DNA of 64,000 nucleotides from [Pseudomonas] carboxydohydrogena. Its GTDB lineage: Bacteria > Pseudomonadota > Alphaproteobacteria > Rhizobiales > Xanthobacteraceae. The position numbers and the translations under genes are program-made. The notes beneath the pieces are model-generated. The model was given only the letters and a program-made list of their open reading frames with translations, did not search any database and was not told where the DNA came from. Location: positions 1,486,501-1,550,500 of the forward strand of contig NZ_CP113162.1 of the NCBI RefSeq assembly GCF_029030725.1, given 5' to 3'. This document shows, piece by piece, positions 1 to 9,221 of this stretch; within the stretch, counting starts at the first letter, position 1, and each line of letters starts with the position of its first letter.

Positions 1-419
1 ACCACGGTGACACGCACGCCGCGCCGCTGCACCGCCTCGACCAGCGAGCGAAAATCGCCATCGCCGGAGAACAGCACCATATGGTCGATGTGCTCGGCAA
101 GCTCCATGGCATCGACGGCAAGCTCGATGTCCATGTTGCCTTTCACCTTGCGGCGGCCGCTCGGATCGATGAATTCCTTCGTCGCCTTGGTGACGACGGT
201 GTAGCCGTTGTAGTCGAGCCAGTCGATCAGCGGACGAATCGAGGAGTATTCCTGATCCTCGATAATGGCGGTGTAGTAGAATGCGCGAACCAGCGTGCCC
301 CGGTTCTGGAATTCAAGCAGCAGGCGTTTGTAGTCGATATCAAAGCCGAGAGTTTTGGCGGTTGCGTAGAGATTGGCCCCATCTATGAAAAGCGCGATTT
401 TATGAGAAGGCGATGTCAT
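1..419 (-). CDS. NYN domain protein (LabA/DUF88-like), 3' end outside window
   Basis: The minus strand reads open from an ATG at 419 to the window edge (139 complete codons, no stop), so the C-terminus is missing. It has the acidic residues of a NYN/PIN-like nuclease fold: D13 in LFIDGANL, D97 in the NMDIELAVDAM segment, and an SGDGDF motif at about 118-123. NYN proteins are predicted metal-dependent RNases; several bacterial members are annotated LabA/DUF88. The gene is divergent from rpoZ. Family assignment is firm from the motifs; the substrate is unknown. Confidence 0.85.
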   Translation of the reverse strand, partial: MTSPSHKIALFIDGANLYATAKTLGFDIDYKRLLLEFQNRGTLVRAFYYTAIIEDQEYSSIRPLIDWLDYNGYTVVTKATKEFIDPSGRRKVKGNMDIELAVDAMELAEHIDHMVLFSGDGDFRSLVEAVQRRGVRVTV

Positions 420-721
420 CAAAAGATTTCTCGTCCGTTTGTTATGAGGTTATTGGCGCGTTGATCTCGCGCAGGTGCTTCATGACGATATAGTGGTGAG
501 GCAATGAAGCAAAACCTTGGCCGCCCAGCGTAAAACCGGCCGATAACTACCCTGGGTAGATAAAGCGTTCCGATAAGCTGAACAGAACGTCAATGCGGTC
601 TGGTTCCCACCGCAAAAAGCCTGCAAATCCGGGGAAAATTGGCGGTTGCGATCCTCGCGTATTCCTTGTATTTACTTCGGCACCGCAACAAACTTTTCAA
701 CCTGTTTTACGGAGCGGCTTT
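420..721. other. Intergenic region between the NYN gene and rpoZ
   Basis: This 302-bp divergent gap must hold the promoters of the NYN gene (minus strand) and of rpoZ (plus strand). I see no convincing ORF, RNA gene or strong palindrome. An in-frame extension of rpoZ back to 593 is open, but it does not look like omega and was not used. A GGAG ribosome-binding site at about 711-714 marks the rpoZ start. Confidence 0.5.
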
Positions 722-1114
722 ATGGCGCGCGTTACCGTCGAGGATTGCATCGACAAGGTCGATAACCGCTTTGATCTCGTGCTGCTCGCCGCGCATCGCG
801 CGCGCATGATCTCGTCCGGTTCGCCGATCACGGTCGATCGCGACAACGACAAGAATCCGGTGGTGTCGCTGCGCGAAATCGCGGATCAGACCATTGCCCC
901 GGAAGATCTCAAGGAAGAACTCGTGCACTCGCTGCAAAAGTTCGTCGAAGTGGACGAGCCGGAGCCGGACACGATCCCGCTGATCGGCTCTGCCGGCGCG
1001 AGCGTCGATGCCGACGACACCGAGGTCGCCGTCGAGCGCATGACCGAGGAAGAATTGCTCAAGGGTCTGGAAGGGCTTGCCCCGCCGGAGGAGCAGCCCG
1101 AGGAAGACGAATAA
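722..1114 (+). CDS. rpoZ: RNA polymerase omega subunit
   Basis: Protein of 130 residues. The N-terminus [13 protein letters not shown] followed by [14 protein letters not shown] is the conserved omega core that clamps the beta' C-terminus and helps assemble the polymerase. The C-terminal third is acidic (it ends EEQPEEDE), as in other alphaproteobacterial omegas. The start at 722 is preceded by GGAG at 711-714, and upstream codons do not resemble the family. It lies just before the bifunctional (p)ppGpp enzyme, the usual rpoZ-spoT pairing, and is followed by a strong terminator, so the two are probably transcribed separately. Confidence 0.97.
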   Translation: MARVTVEDCIDKVDNRFDLVLLAAHRARMISSGSPITVDRDNDKNPVVSLREIADQTIAPEDLKEELVHSLQKFVEVDEPEPDTIPLIGSAGASVDADDTEVAVERMTEEELLKGLEGLAPPEEQPEEDE

Positions 1115-1164
1115 GCCTGACTTCGGAGCGCCGGAAGGCGGGCCGGACACCACAGGTAGATCAC

Positions 1165-1197
1165 AAGGCCCGGGGACACCCGGGCCTTTTGTTTTTT
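1165..1197 (+). terminator. Rho-independent terminator of rpoZ
   Basis: A perfect 10-bp stem (AAGGCCCGGG / CCCGGGCCTT, 1165-1174 with 1179-1188) with a GACA loop is followed by a T-rich tract. It lies 50 bp after the rpoZ stop. Confidence 0.9.
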
Positions 1198-1315
1198 GGC
1201 CTTTTGCTTTTGATCCTGTTCAACATTTCACGATAAGCTTTCTTGCGGTTGGAACCGCGGACGGCGATATTCTCAACTGGGGGATAAGCCCCGAATCCGG
1301 AAGGATGATTTGATA

Positions 1316-3583
1316 ATGCCGGCTGGACGCCGCAGCGCAGGTCAGATGCAGGCAAGCGCCACCACGGCTGAGGCCGCGGCTGCGCCCAAGCATCCTGCGC
1401 GCGCCCGGCCGAAGATGATGCGGCAGTACGATCTGGTGGACCGGGTCCGGGCCTACAATCCGCACACCGACGAGGATCTGCTCAACCGCGCCTATGTTTA
1501 CGCCATGAAGGCCCATGGCGAGCAGAAGCGTGCCTCGGGCGATCCGTATTTCTCCCATCCGCTGGAAGTCGCCGCGATCCTGACCGACCTCAAGCTGGAT
1601 GACGCCACCATCGTCGCCGCGCTGCTGCACGACACCATCGAGGACACCGAATCCACGCGCGCGGAGATCGATCAGAAATTCGGCACCGAGATCGGCGCGC
1701 TGGTCGAGGGACTCACCAAGTTGAAGCGGCTCGAACTCGTCTCGCGCGAAGCCAAGCAGGCGGAAAACCTGCGCAAGCTGTTGCTCGCGATCTCGAGCGA
1801 TGTGCGCGTGCTGCTCGTCAAGCTCGCCGACCGGCTGCACAATATGCGCACGATGGAATTCATGCCGCCGGCCTCGCGCCAGCGCATCGCCGAGGAAACG
1901 CTCGACATCTATGCGCCGCTTGCCGCGCGCATGGGCATGCAGGAAATGCGCGAGGAGTTGGAGGACCTGTCCTTCAAGGTGCTCGATCCGGAGGCGCGCG
2001 CGGTAGTTTCCCAGCGGCTCGATGCGCTGACCGAACTCAACCGCAACCTGATCGGCGAGATTGAGACGCAATTGTCGGCGAGTCTGGAATCGCACGGCCT
2101 CAAGGCGCTGGTGAAGGGGCGGCGCAAGCAGCCGTTCTCGATCTGGGTGAAGATGGAGCGCAAGTCGGTCAATTTCGAGCAATTGTCCGACATCTTCGGA
2201 TTCCGCATCATTCTGGAGACGCCGGAGGAATGCTACCGGGCGCTCGGCGTGGTGCACACCACATGGCCGGTGGTGCCGGGACGCTTCAAGGATTACATCT
2301 CGACGCCCAAGCAGAACGACTATCGCTCGATCCACACCACGGTGATCGGCCCCGGCAATCAGCGCGTCGAATTGCAGATTCGCACCCGCGAAATGGATCA
2401 GATCAACGAATACGGCATCGCGGCGCACGCCTTCTACAAGGAGGGCGTCGATTCCCCGACCGAGATGCTGAACCGGGAATCCAATGCCTTCGCCTGGCTG
2501 CGCCACACCATCGAGATGCTGGCGGAAAGCGCCAACCCGGAAGAATTCCTCGAACACACCAAGATGGAGCTGTTCCACGATCAGGTGTTCTGCTTTACGC
2601 CGAAGGGAAAGCTGATCGCGCTGCCGCGCCACGCCAACGTGATCGACTTCGCCTATGCGGTGCATACCGACGTCGGCAACAGCGCGGTGGGCTGCAAGAT
2701 CAACGGCCAGTTCTCGCCGTTGTCGTCGGAACTGCACAATGGCGACGAGGTCGTTGTGCTGACCTCGCGCGCGCAACTGGCGCCGCCTTCGGCGTGGGAG
2801 GCGCTGGCTGTCACCGGCAAGGCGAAGGCCGCGATCCGCCGCGCCACCCGCGCGGCCGTGCGCGATCAATATGCGGGGCTTGGGCGGCGCATCGTCGAGC
2901 GCCTGTTCATGCGGGCGAAGATCGTCTACGCCGACGACAAGCTCAAGGGCGCGTTGCCGCGTCTCGCGCGCACCTCGATCGAGGACGTGATGGCTGCGGT
3001 CGGGCGCGGCGAAATGAAGGCCGCCGATGTCGCCCGTGCGATGTATCCCGACTACAAGGAAGAAGCGCGCCTCAGCGGCATCAAGGGCGCGGCGGCGAAG
3101 GGCAAGACGCCGGATGCCACCACGAGCAGTACGGCAATTCCGATCCACGGCATCAATTCCGACCTGCCGATCAAGTTTGCGCCGAACGGCGGTGCGGTGC
3201 CGGGCGATCGCATCGTCGGCATCGTCACGCCGGGCGAGGGTATCACGATCTATCCGATCCAGGCGCCTGCCTTGAAGGATTTCGAGGAGGAGCCGGAACG
3301 GTGGGTCGATGTGCGCTGGGATATCGACGAAGCCGTACCACGGCGGTTTCCGGCGCGGCTGCATGTGCAGAATGTCAACGAGCCGGGCAGTCTCGCGCAG
3401 GTCGCTGGCGTGATCGCCGAACATGACGGCAATATCGACAATATCGGCATGAGCCGCCGCTCGCCCGATTTCACCGATCTCATCATCGATCTGGAGGTCT
3501 ACGACCTCAAGCATCTGAACGGGATCATCAACCAGTTGCGCGCGAAAGCCGTGGTCGCGAGCGTCGAACGGGTCAACGGCTAA
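1316..3583 (+). CDS. rsh: Bifunctional (p)ppGpp synthetase/hydrolase (Rsh)
   Basis: Protein of 755 residues that makes and degrades the alarmone (p)ppGpp. Domains in order: N-terminal HD hydrolase with H81 in the FSHP segment and an intact HD pair at 105-106 (LLHDTIED); RelA/SpoT synthetase with [18 protein letters not shown] and the ELQIRT stretch; a TGS domain starting at VFCFTPKG; and a C-terminal ACT domain ([20 protein letters not shown]). An intact HD motif together with a complete synthetase argues for both activities, as in the single long Rsh of alphaproteobacteria. ATG 1316 was chosen because GGAAGG lies about 11 nt upstream; a TTG at 1310 and an ATG at 1346 are alternatives. Confidence 0.95.
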   Translation: MPAGRRSAGQMQASATTAEAAAAPKHPARARPKMMRQYDLVDRVRAYNPHTDEDLLNRAYVYAMKAHGEQKRASGDPYFSHPLEVAAILTDLKLDDATIVAALLHDTIEDTESTRAEIDQKFGTEIGALVEGLTKLKRLELVSREAKQAENLRKLLLAISSDVRVLLVKLADRLHNMRTMEFMPPASRQRIAEETLDIYAPLAARMGMQEMREELEDLSFKVLDPEARAVVSQRLDALTELNRNLIGEIETQLSASLESHGLKALVKGRRKQPFSIWVKMERKSVNFEQLSDIFGFRIILETPEECYRALGVVHTTWPVVPGRFKDYISTPKQNDYRSIHTTVIGPGNQRVELQIRTREMDQINEYGIAAHAFYKEGVDSPTEMLNRESNAFAWLRHTIEMLAESANPEEFLEHTKMELFHDQVFCFTPKGKLIALPRHANVIDFAYAVHTDVGNSAVGCKINGQFSPLSSELHNGDEVVVLTSRAQLAPPSAWEALAVTGKAKAAIRRATRAAVRDQYAGLGRRIVERLFMRAKIVYADDKLKGALPRLARTSIEDVMAAVGRGEMKAADVARAMYPDYKEEARLSGIKGAAAKGKTPDATTSSTAIPIHGINSDLPIKFAPNGGAVPGDRIVGIVTPGEGITIYPIQAPALKDFEEEPERWVDVRWDIDEAVPRRFPARLHVQNVNEPGSLAQVAGVIAEHDGNIDNIGMSRRSPDFTDLIIDLEVYDLKHLNGIINQLRAKAVVASVERVNG

Positions 3584-3599
3584 TTTTCGGAAAACCGCG

Positions 3600-4358
3600 A
3601 TGCCAGTTTTGCCGATCCGCCTTGGGATCAACGTCGATCACGTCGCCACGCTGCGCAATGCGCGCGGTGGGCTGTTGCCCGATCCTGTCCGCGCGGCGCT
3701 GCTGGCGATCGAGGCGGGAGCGGATGGCATTACCGCGCATCTGCGCGAGGATCGCCGCCACATCCGCGATACTGATATGGCGCGGCTGAAGCGCGAGATT
3801 TCAAAGCCTCTGAATTTCGAGATGGCGGTGACCGACGAGATGGTCGGCATCGCGCTTGCGACCAAACCGCATGCGGTGTGCCTCGTGCCGGAACGACGGA
3901 TGGAGTTGACCACCGAGGGCGGGCTCGATGTCGTGGGGCAGCAGGCGACGCTTGCGCCGGCCATTGAAAAATTCAACGAGGCGGGCATCCGCGCATCGCT
4001 GTTCATCTCGCCGGACCCGGCGCAGATCGAAATGGCGGCGCGGCTGAAGGCGCCGGTGATCGAAATTCACACCGGCACCTGGTGCGATGCATTGACGGAT
4101 CGCAACCCCAAGGCGGATGCAGAGTGGCTGCGCGTCGTCGAGGGCGCGAAGCTCGCGCATTCGCTCGGCCTCGAAGTCCATGCAGGCCACGGCCTCGATT
4201 ATGCGACCGCCGAGACGATCGCGGCGCTGCCGCAGATCATGGAGTTGAACATCGGCCACTTCCTGATGGGCGAGGCGCTGTTCGTCGGGCTGGCGCAGGC
4301 CATCGGCACCATGCGCGCGGCGATGGCGCGGGGGCGTACGAAAGCGGGGCAGGCATGA
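3600..4358 (+). CDS. pdxJ: Pyridoxine 5'-phosphate synthase
   Basis: Protein of 252 residues. PdxJ condenses 1-deoxy-D-xylulose 5-phosphate with 3-amino-2-oxopropyl phosphate in the DXP-dependent vitamin B6 pathway. The N-terminal [17 protein letters not shown] and the internal [16 protein letters not shown] are diagnostic, and HTGTWCDA and HAGHGLDY also fit the family. The start is an ATG 17 nt after the rsh stop with a GGAAAA site before it. The stop overlaps the acpS start (ATGA), so translation of the two is probably coupled. Confidence 0.97.
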   Translation: MPVLPIRLGINVDHVATLRNARGGLLPDPVRAALLAIEAGADGITAHLREDRRHIRDTDMARLKREISKPLNFEMAVTDEMVGIALATKPHAVCLVPERRMELTTEGGLDVVGQQATLAPAIEKFNEAGIRASLFISPDPAQIEMAARLKAPVIEIHTGTWCDALTDRNPKADAEWLRVVEGAKLAHSLGLEVHAGHGLDYATAETIAALPQIMELNIGHFLMGEALFVGLAQAIGTMRAAMARGRTKAGQA

Positions 4359-4768
4359 TTCTCGGAATCGGCTCCGACACCATCGATATCCGCCGGGTCG
4401 AACAGGTGATGGAGCGCCATGGCGCGCGGTTCATCGACCGCATCTTCACCGAGGCCGAGCAGGCCAAGGCGGCGCGGCGGGCGAAAGCCCCGCGCGCGTT
4501 CGTCGCGACCTATGCCAAGCGCTTCGCGGCCAAGGAAGCCTGCGCCAAGGCGCTGGGCACCGGTATCCGGGAAGGGGTGTGGTGGCGGGATATGGGGGTG
4601 GTGAACCTCCCCGGCGGCCGACCGACCCTGCAACTGACAGGGGGGGCGATGATACGGCTCCAGTCGCTGCTTCCCCCCGACCACGAGGCGCGGATCGACC
4701 TGACGATTACCGATGACTGGCCTCTGGCTCAGGCCTTTGTCATCATTTCCGCGGTCCCGAAGGCCTAA
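4355..4768 (+). CDS. acpS: Holo-[acyl-carrier-protein] synthase
   Basis: Protein of 137 residues that moves 4'-phosphopantetheine from CoA to apo-ACP. The N-terminal [16 protein letters not shown] carries the metal-binding Asp, and [15 protein letters not shown] carries the conserved Glu/Lys region. The start overlaps the pdxJ stop by four bases. A pdxJ-acpS-lepB-rnc-era order is standard in this bacterial group. Confidence 0.96.
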   Translation: MILGIGSDTIDIRRVEQVMERHGARFIDRIFTEAEQAKAARRAKAPRAFVATYAKRFAAKEACAKALGTGIREGVWWRDMGVVNLPGGRPTLQLTGGAMIRLQSLLPPDHEARIDLTITDDWPLAQAFVIISAVPKA

Positions 4769-4950
4769 GCTGAAAAGTGGCCCCGGTCGGATCGCAGACC
4801 ATTCCTCTGCCTTAATTTCCAAAGAAATATCAATCGTTTGATGGATTGGGACGGCGCCGTTGATTGCGCCAGATGCAGCAACCGTCTAAAACGCGGCGCA
4901 GGTGCTTCGGCCGGTGCCGTGCCCGCCTTTTTCAAGGGAATCCACACGAC

Positions 4951-5712
4951 ATGAGCACGACATCCGGCACCAAATCCGAAGGCGGGATTGGCGAGGCGAT
5001 CCGCGTTGTCATTCACGCGCTCATCATCGCGGCGATCATCCGCACCTTCCTGTTCCAGCCGTTCAACATTCCGTCCGGCTCGATGGAGTCGACGTTGCTG
5101 GTCGGCGACTATCTGTTCGTCTCGAAATACTCCTACGGCTACAGCCACTACTCGCTGCCGTTTTCGCCGCCGCTGTTTTCCGGCCGTGTTTTCGGTTCCG
5201 CGCCCGCGCGCGGCGATGTCGTCGTGTTCCGCTTTCCGCGCGAGGATAATATCGATTACATCAAGCGCGTGATCGGCCTGCCGGGCGACCACATCCAGAT
5301 GAAAGAAGGGCTGCTCTATATCAACGACGTGCCGGTGAAGCGGGAGCGCGTCGCCGATTTCGTCGGGGAGGACCCGTGCGGCTCGGGAGACGCGACCGCG
5401 CGCGTCAAGCAGTGGCAGGAGACGCTGCCGAACGGTGTCACCTACAAGACCCTCGATTGCGTCGATAACGGCTATTACGACAACACCGCCGTCTATGTCG
5501 TGCCGGAAGGCCATTACTTCATGATGGGCGACAACCGCGACAATTCGAGCGACAGCCGCGTGGCGTCGGGCGTGGGCTATGTTCCGGAGGAAAATCTGAT
5601 CGGCCGTGCCCAGATTATTTTCTTCTCCGTCGATAGGGGCGAGCAGGCGTGGCAGTTCTGGCGCTGGCCGGTCAGTGTGCGCTGGAGCCGCCTGTTCTCG
5701 GTCATCAGATGA
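4951..5712 (+). CDS. lepB: Signal peptidase I
   Basis: Protein of 253 residues that cleaves signal peptides at the periplasmic face of the inner membrane. One N-terminal membrane segment (about residues 16-33) is followed by FNIPSGSMEST with the nucleophile S44, and DYIKRVIGLPGD with the general base K105. MGDNRDNSSDSR is the conserved box E. The ATG at 4951 leads straight into the anchor; longer in-frame extensions lack family similarity. The stop overlaps the rnc start (ATGA). Confidence 0.96.
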   Translation: MSTTSGTKSEGGIGEAIRVVIHALIIAAIIRTFLFQPFNIPSGSMESTLLVGDYLFVSKYSYGYSHYSLPFSPPLFSGRVFGSAPARGDVVVFRFPREDNIDYIKRVIGLPGDHIQMKEGLLYINDVPVKRERVADFVGEDPCGSGDATARVKQWQETLPNGVTYKTLDCVDNGYYDNTAVYVVPEGHYFMMGDNRDNSSDSRVASGVGYVPEENLIGRAQIIFFSVDRGEQAWQFWRWPVSVRWSRLFSVIR

Positions 5713-6557
5713 TCGGCGACGTCTTGAGCGCAGCGCCAGTGCAGGAGGACGATTCTCCCGACGCGAAGCCTGCGGCGGCGAAGGCGTCCGAACGCAAGGC
5801 CGCGGCGGACGCGCCCGCGGCTGAAGGCAAGCCGAAGAAGCCGCGCCGGCCGAGCGCGAAGGAACTGGTGCGCGAGATCGAACAGCGCATCGGGCATACG
5901 TTCAAGAATCCGGCGCTGCTGAAAACCGCGCTCACGCATGTGTCGGCGCTGAAATCCTCGCAGAGCCGCACCGACAGCTACCAGCGGCTGGAATTTCTCG
6001 GCGACCACGTGCTCGGGCTGATCGTCTCGGACATGCTTTACGGCGCGTTCCCGAAGGCGGACGAGGGCGAGATGTCGAAACGCCTCGCCGATCTGGTGCG
6101 CAAGGAAGCCTGCGTCGATGTCGCGAAGTCGCTCGGGCTGCATGAGAACATCAAGCTCGGCACGGTCGGCGCTGGCGTTGGCGCGCGGCTTCGCAACAGC
6201 ATTGTCGGCGACATCTGCGAGGCGGTGATCGGCGCGATCTTCCTCGATGGCGGCTATGACGCCGCCGAGCAGTTCGTGCTCCGCAACTGGACCGAGCGCA
6301 TGCGCCGTCCTGTGCGGCCGCTGCGCGATCCGAAAACCGTGTTGCAGGAATGGGCGCAGGGCAAGGGATTGCCGACGCCGGTCTACCGCGAGGTGGAGCG
6401 CACCGGGCCGCATCACGATCCGCGTTTCCGCGTGGCGGTCGATCTGCCGGGTCTCGACTCGGCGGAGGGTGTCGGCTCAAGCAAGCGCGCGGCGGAGAAG
6501 GCGGCCGCATCGGAACTGTTGAGCCGCGAAGGCGTGTCCGGCGGCAAGGATGCCTGA
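5709..6557 (+). CDS. rnc: Ribonuclease III
   Basis: Protein of 282 residues that cuts double-stranded RNA in rRNA and mRNA processing. The catalytic signature RLEFLGDHVLG is at about 93-103, and the second acidic cluster is near DICEAVIGAIFLDGG. A double-stranded RNA-binding domain occupies the C-terminal 70 residues (it starts around DPKTVLQEWAQ). Residues 1-50 form an Ala/Lys/Pro-rich extension not present in the E. coli enzyme. The start overlaps the lepB stop, and era begins 8 bp before the rnc stop. Confidence 0.95.
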   Translation: MIGDVLSAAPVQEDDSPDAKPAAAKASERKAAADAPAAEGKPKKPRRPSAKELVREIEQRIGHTFKNPALLKTALTHVSALKSSQSRTDSYQRLEFLGDHVLGLIVSDMLYGAFPKADEGEMSKRLADLVRKEACVDVAKSLGLHENIKLGTVGAGVGARLRNSIVGDICEAVIGAIFLDGGYDAAEQFVLRNWTERMRRPVRPLRDPKTVLQEWAQGKGLPTPVYREVERTGPHHDPRFRVAVDLPGLDSAEGVGSSKRAAEKAAASELLSREGVSGGKDA

Positions 6558-7470
6558 ATTGCCGGACCAGAATTCCTCGACCCGATGCGGCTTCGTTGCA
6601 TTGATCGGCGCGCCCAACGTCGGCAAGTCCACGCTCGTCAACGCGCTGGTCGGCTCGAAAGTCACCATCGTCTCGCGCAAGGTGCAGACCACGCGCGCCT
6701 TGATCCGCGGCATCGTTATCGAGGATCACGCGCAGATCGTGCTGATCGACACACCCGGCATCTTCACGCCGAAGCGGCGGCTCGATCGCGCGATGGTCTC
6801 GACCGCATGGAGCGGGGCGCACGACGCCGACATGGTTTGCGTGCTGCTCGATGCGCGCGCCGGGCTGGATGAAGAAGCCGAGGCGATCTTCGACAGGCTC
6901 GAAGGCGTCAAGCATCCGAAGTTTCTGGTCATCAATAAAATTGATCTCGTCGCGCGCGAGAAGCTGCTTGCGCTGGCGCAGAAGGCCAACGAACGGATAT
7001 CGTTTCGTCAGACCTTCATGATCTCCGCGATGTCGGGCGACGGCGTTGACGATCTGCGCCGCGCGCTGGCGGAGGCGATGCCGGAGGGGCCTTATCATTA
7101 TCCCGAAGACCAGATGTCGGATGCGCCGCTGCGTCATCTCGCCGCGGAAATCACCCGCGAAAAAATCTACCGGAATCTGCATCAGGAATTACCGTACCAA
7201 TCGACGGTGGAGACCGACAGCTGGAAGGAGCTGAAGGACAAGTCCGTCCGCATCGAGCAGACCATTTTCGTCGAGCGCGACAGCCAGCGGAAAATCGTGC
7301 TCGGCAAAAGCGGCGCCACCATCAAGGCGATCGGCGCGGATGCCCGCAAGGAGATCGCCGATATTCTCGGGCAGAAAGTGCACCTGTTTCTGTTCGTGAA
7401 GGTCCGCGACAATTGGGGCGACGATCCCGAGCGCTATCGGGAGATGGGACTGGAGTTTCCGAAGGAATGA
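6550..7470 (+). CDS. era: GTPase Era
   Basis: Protein of 306 residues that binds 16S rRNA and assists 30S ribosome maturation. GTPase motifs: G1 GAPNVGKS (20-27), G3 DTPG (68-71), G4 NKID (130-133). The C-terminal KH RNA-binding domain contains GKSGATIKAIG. It overlaps the rnc 3' end by 8 bp, and its stop overlaps the next start (ATGA), so the genes form a tightly coupled string. Confidence 0.97.
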   Translation: MPELPDQNSSTRCGFVALIGAPNVGKSTLVNALVGSKVTIVSRKVQTTRALIRGIVIEDHAQIVLIDTPGIFTPKRRLDRAMVSTAWSGAHDADMVCVLLDARAGLDEEAEAIFDRLEGVKHPKFLVINKIDLVAREKLLALAQKANERISFRQTFMISAMSGDGVDDLRRALAEAMPEGPYHYPEDQMSDAPLRHLAAEITREKIYRNLHQELPYQSTVETDSWKELKDKSVRIEQTIFVERDSQRKIVLGKSGATIKAIGADARKEIADILGQKVHLFLFVKVRDNWGDDPERYREMGLEFPKE

Positions 7471-7856
7471 AAGGCTTTGAGCCTGTCGTACCGGAGAATG
7501 TGCGGCGTTTTGAAATTTGTCTTTATGCCTCGCTGCTGCTGGATACGTTGTCGTTTCCCCTGCGTTCGATCCCCGAAGACGTGCCACCGGTCAACGTGGC
7601 TGCCTCCGCGATTTTCAGCGCGAGCCTGATCCTGCTGTTCTGCTATCTGGTGTGGCTCGCGGCCCACCATCGCCGCAACTGGGCGCGGCTGGTGCTGATG
7701 GCGGCGCTTGGCCTGTCGGTACTCACGCTGGTGAGCGTCTTGCGCAACGAGGGCCTGTCACTGGAAACGGTGATTGATATCGGTTCGGCGGTCCTGACAG
7801 CCGTCGGCATCTCGCTGTCGTTTACCGGCGATGCGGAAGGCTGGTTTCTGTCCTGA
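7467..7856 (+). CDS. Small integral membrane protein of unknown function
   Basis: Protein of 129 residues with four predicted membrane segments (around residues 16-32, 46-68, 75-95 and 103-120) and no recognisable domain. The ATG at 7467 overlaps the era stop, so it is translated as the last member of the lepB-rnc-era string. Nothing in the sequence points to a specific role. Confidence 0.75.
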   Translation: MKGFEPVVPENVRRFEICLYASLLLDTLSFPLRSIPEDVPPVNVAASAIFSASLILLFCYLVWLAAHHRRNWARLVLMAALGLSVLTLVSVLRNEGLSLETVIDIGSAVLTAVGISLSFTGDAEGWFLS

Positions 7857-7945
7857 CAGCGTGCTGGCGCTCTGCGGATAATATTCTGGCCTGAGGGGCG
7901 ATCCCGGCGACGCGGTTTAGCGCCGGATCGTGTAAGGTTCGACTC

Positions 7946-8695
7946 ATGGAGTGGACCGACGAAGGCATCATCCTCGGCACCCGGCGCCACGGCGAATCGA
8001 GCGCCATCGTCGAACTGCTGACGCGCAGCCATGGCCGCCATCTCGGGCTGGTGCGCGGTGGCGCGGGCACGCGGATGCGGCCCTTATTGCAGCCGGGAAA
8101 TTCGGTCAGCGCGGTCTGGCGGGCGAGGCTCGACGAGCATCTCGGCTATTACGCGATCGAGGGGACGCGATTGCGGGCGGCGACCATGCTGGCATGCCCC
8201 CATGCCGCCTACGGCATCACGCATCTTGCGGCACTGGCACGGCTGCTGCCCGAGCGCGCGCCGCATGACGGCATGTACGACATGCTGGAAGCGATTCTGA
8301 ACGATTTCGACGAGCCTGTCGTCGCGGCTATTCATGTCGTCCGTTTCGAGATGGCGATGCTGGACGAACTCGGCTTCGGCCTTGATCTGTCCAGTTGCGC
8401 CGCGACCGGTGAGCAAGCCGACCTGATCTATGTGTCGCCCAAGTCCGGCTGCGCCGTCTCGCGGGCGGCCGGAGAGCCATGGCGCGAACGGCTGCTGCCG
8501 CTGCCGGCATTCCTGCGCGCGGGACATGAGGACAGCGGTGTCGATAGCGAACGGGATCTGATGGAGGGCTTCCGGCTGACCGGGCTGTTCCTGCTGCGCA
8601 ATGTGCTGGAGCCGCGCGGGCAGGGCCATTCCGATGCGCGAGACGGGTTCATCGCGGCGGTGGCGCGGTCCTGGGTGCAACTGGCCGCCGGATAA
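7946..8695 (+). CDS. recO: DNA repair protein RecO
   Basis: Protein of 249 residues that works with RecR to load RecA on SSB-coated single-stranded DNA in the RecF pathway. The N-terminal OB-fold starts [17 protein letters not shown], a typical RecO opening, and is followed by [19 protein letters not shown]. The C-terminal helical part contains [14 protein letters not shown]. It has its own upstream gap of 89 bp and is closed by a bidirectional terminator. Confidence 0.93.
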   Translation: MEWTDEGIILGTRRHGESSAIVELLTRSHGRHLGLVRGGAGTRMRPLLQPGNSVSAVWRARLDEHLGYYAIEGTRLRAATMLACPHAAYGITHLAALARLLPERAPHDGMYDMLEAILNDFDEPVVAAIHVVRFEMAMLDELGFGLDLSSCAATGEQADLIYVSPKSGCAVSRAAGEPWRERLLPLPAFLRAGHEDSGVDSERDLMEGFRLTGLFLLRNVLEPRGQGHSDARDGFIAAVARSWVQLAAG

Positions 8696-8713
8696 AGGGC
8701 AATCGGCTACAAA

Positions 8714-8739
8714 AAACGGGCCGGAAATCCGGCCCGTTT
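8714..8739. terminator. Bidirectional terminator between recO and the minus-strand exported protein
   Basis: An 11-bp perfect stem (AAACGGGCCGG / CCGGCCCGTTT) with an AAAT loop lies between two convergent genes. A-rich and T-rich flanks on each side suit termination in both directions. Confidence 0.8.
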
Positions 8740-8760
8740 CAAAAATCGTATCGTGTCAGG

Positions 8761-9015
8761 TCACCAACGGCGATAATAGCGGCGAGGGCCGTAGTACGGG
8801 CGCGGGCCATAGTACCGCGGACCGGTGCGGTAGCAGCTACGCACCCATTGCCAGCCATTCCAGACCCGCCGGCAGACCAGGGCGACGTTTTCGGTTTGGG
8901 TCGATGGTGCGCCGGTGATGCCGGGCAGCGTCATGGCTTCAGCACGCGGGCTGGTCAAGATGGCCGTACCCGCGAGGGTGACTGCGGCAAGGGCGGTCAG
9001 AACGACACGTTTCAT
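8761..9015 (-). CDS. Small exported Tyr/Arg/Pro-rich protein
   Basis: Protein of 84 residues. A clear signal peptide (MKRVVLTALAAVTLAGTAIL then a hydrophilic AEA region) precedes a mature part with two cysteines in a VCRRVWNGWQWVRSCY segment and a basic, Tyr/Pro/Gly-rich tail ending RRYYRRW. A strong purine-rich site (AGGAGGAGAG) precedes the ATG at 9015. Small secreted proteins of this composition are common in Bradyrhizobium relatives; the function is unknown. Confidence 0.8.
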   Translation of the reverse strand: MKRVVLTALAAVTLAGTAILTSPRAEAMTLPGITGAPSTQTENVALVCRRVWNGWQWVRSCYRTGPRYYGPRPYYGPRRYYRRW

Positions 9016-9221
9016 TTCTCTCCTCCTGTGGGTCCTTTCAGTGCGGCAACCCATCCGGTCCGCTCAGGTTCCATAGAACTGGAACTCTTTGACAATATCA
9101 GGGCGTCGGCCTTTGTCATGAGGTTCGCGGCGCGAGGCGGAGGAAATTGCCTCTTGCCAGATGATTCGGCGGTTTCATTCCATCCTTGTCCCGCCCTGCG
9201 GCAGGCGGTAACCCCTGCGGC

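Noticed and set aside
1220-3631. 803-codon open frame on the minus strand opposite rsh
   Set aside because: It mirrors a clear rsh gene in a high-GC genome where antisense frames stay open by codon bias; the translation is Arg/Asp/His-rich and has no domain.
9068-9085. GTTC/GAAC half-sites upstream of parC as an SOS (LexA) box
   Set aside because: Alphaproteobacterial LexA boxes are GTTC-N7-GTTC in direct repeat; the spacing and orientation here do not fit.
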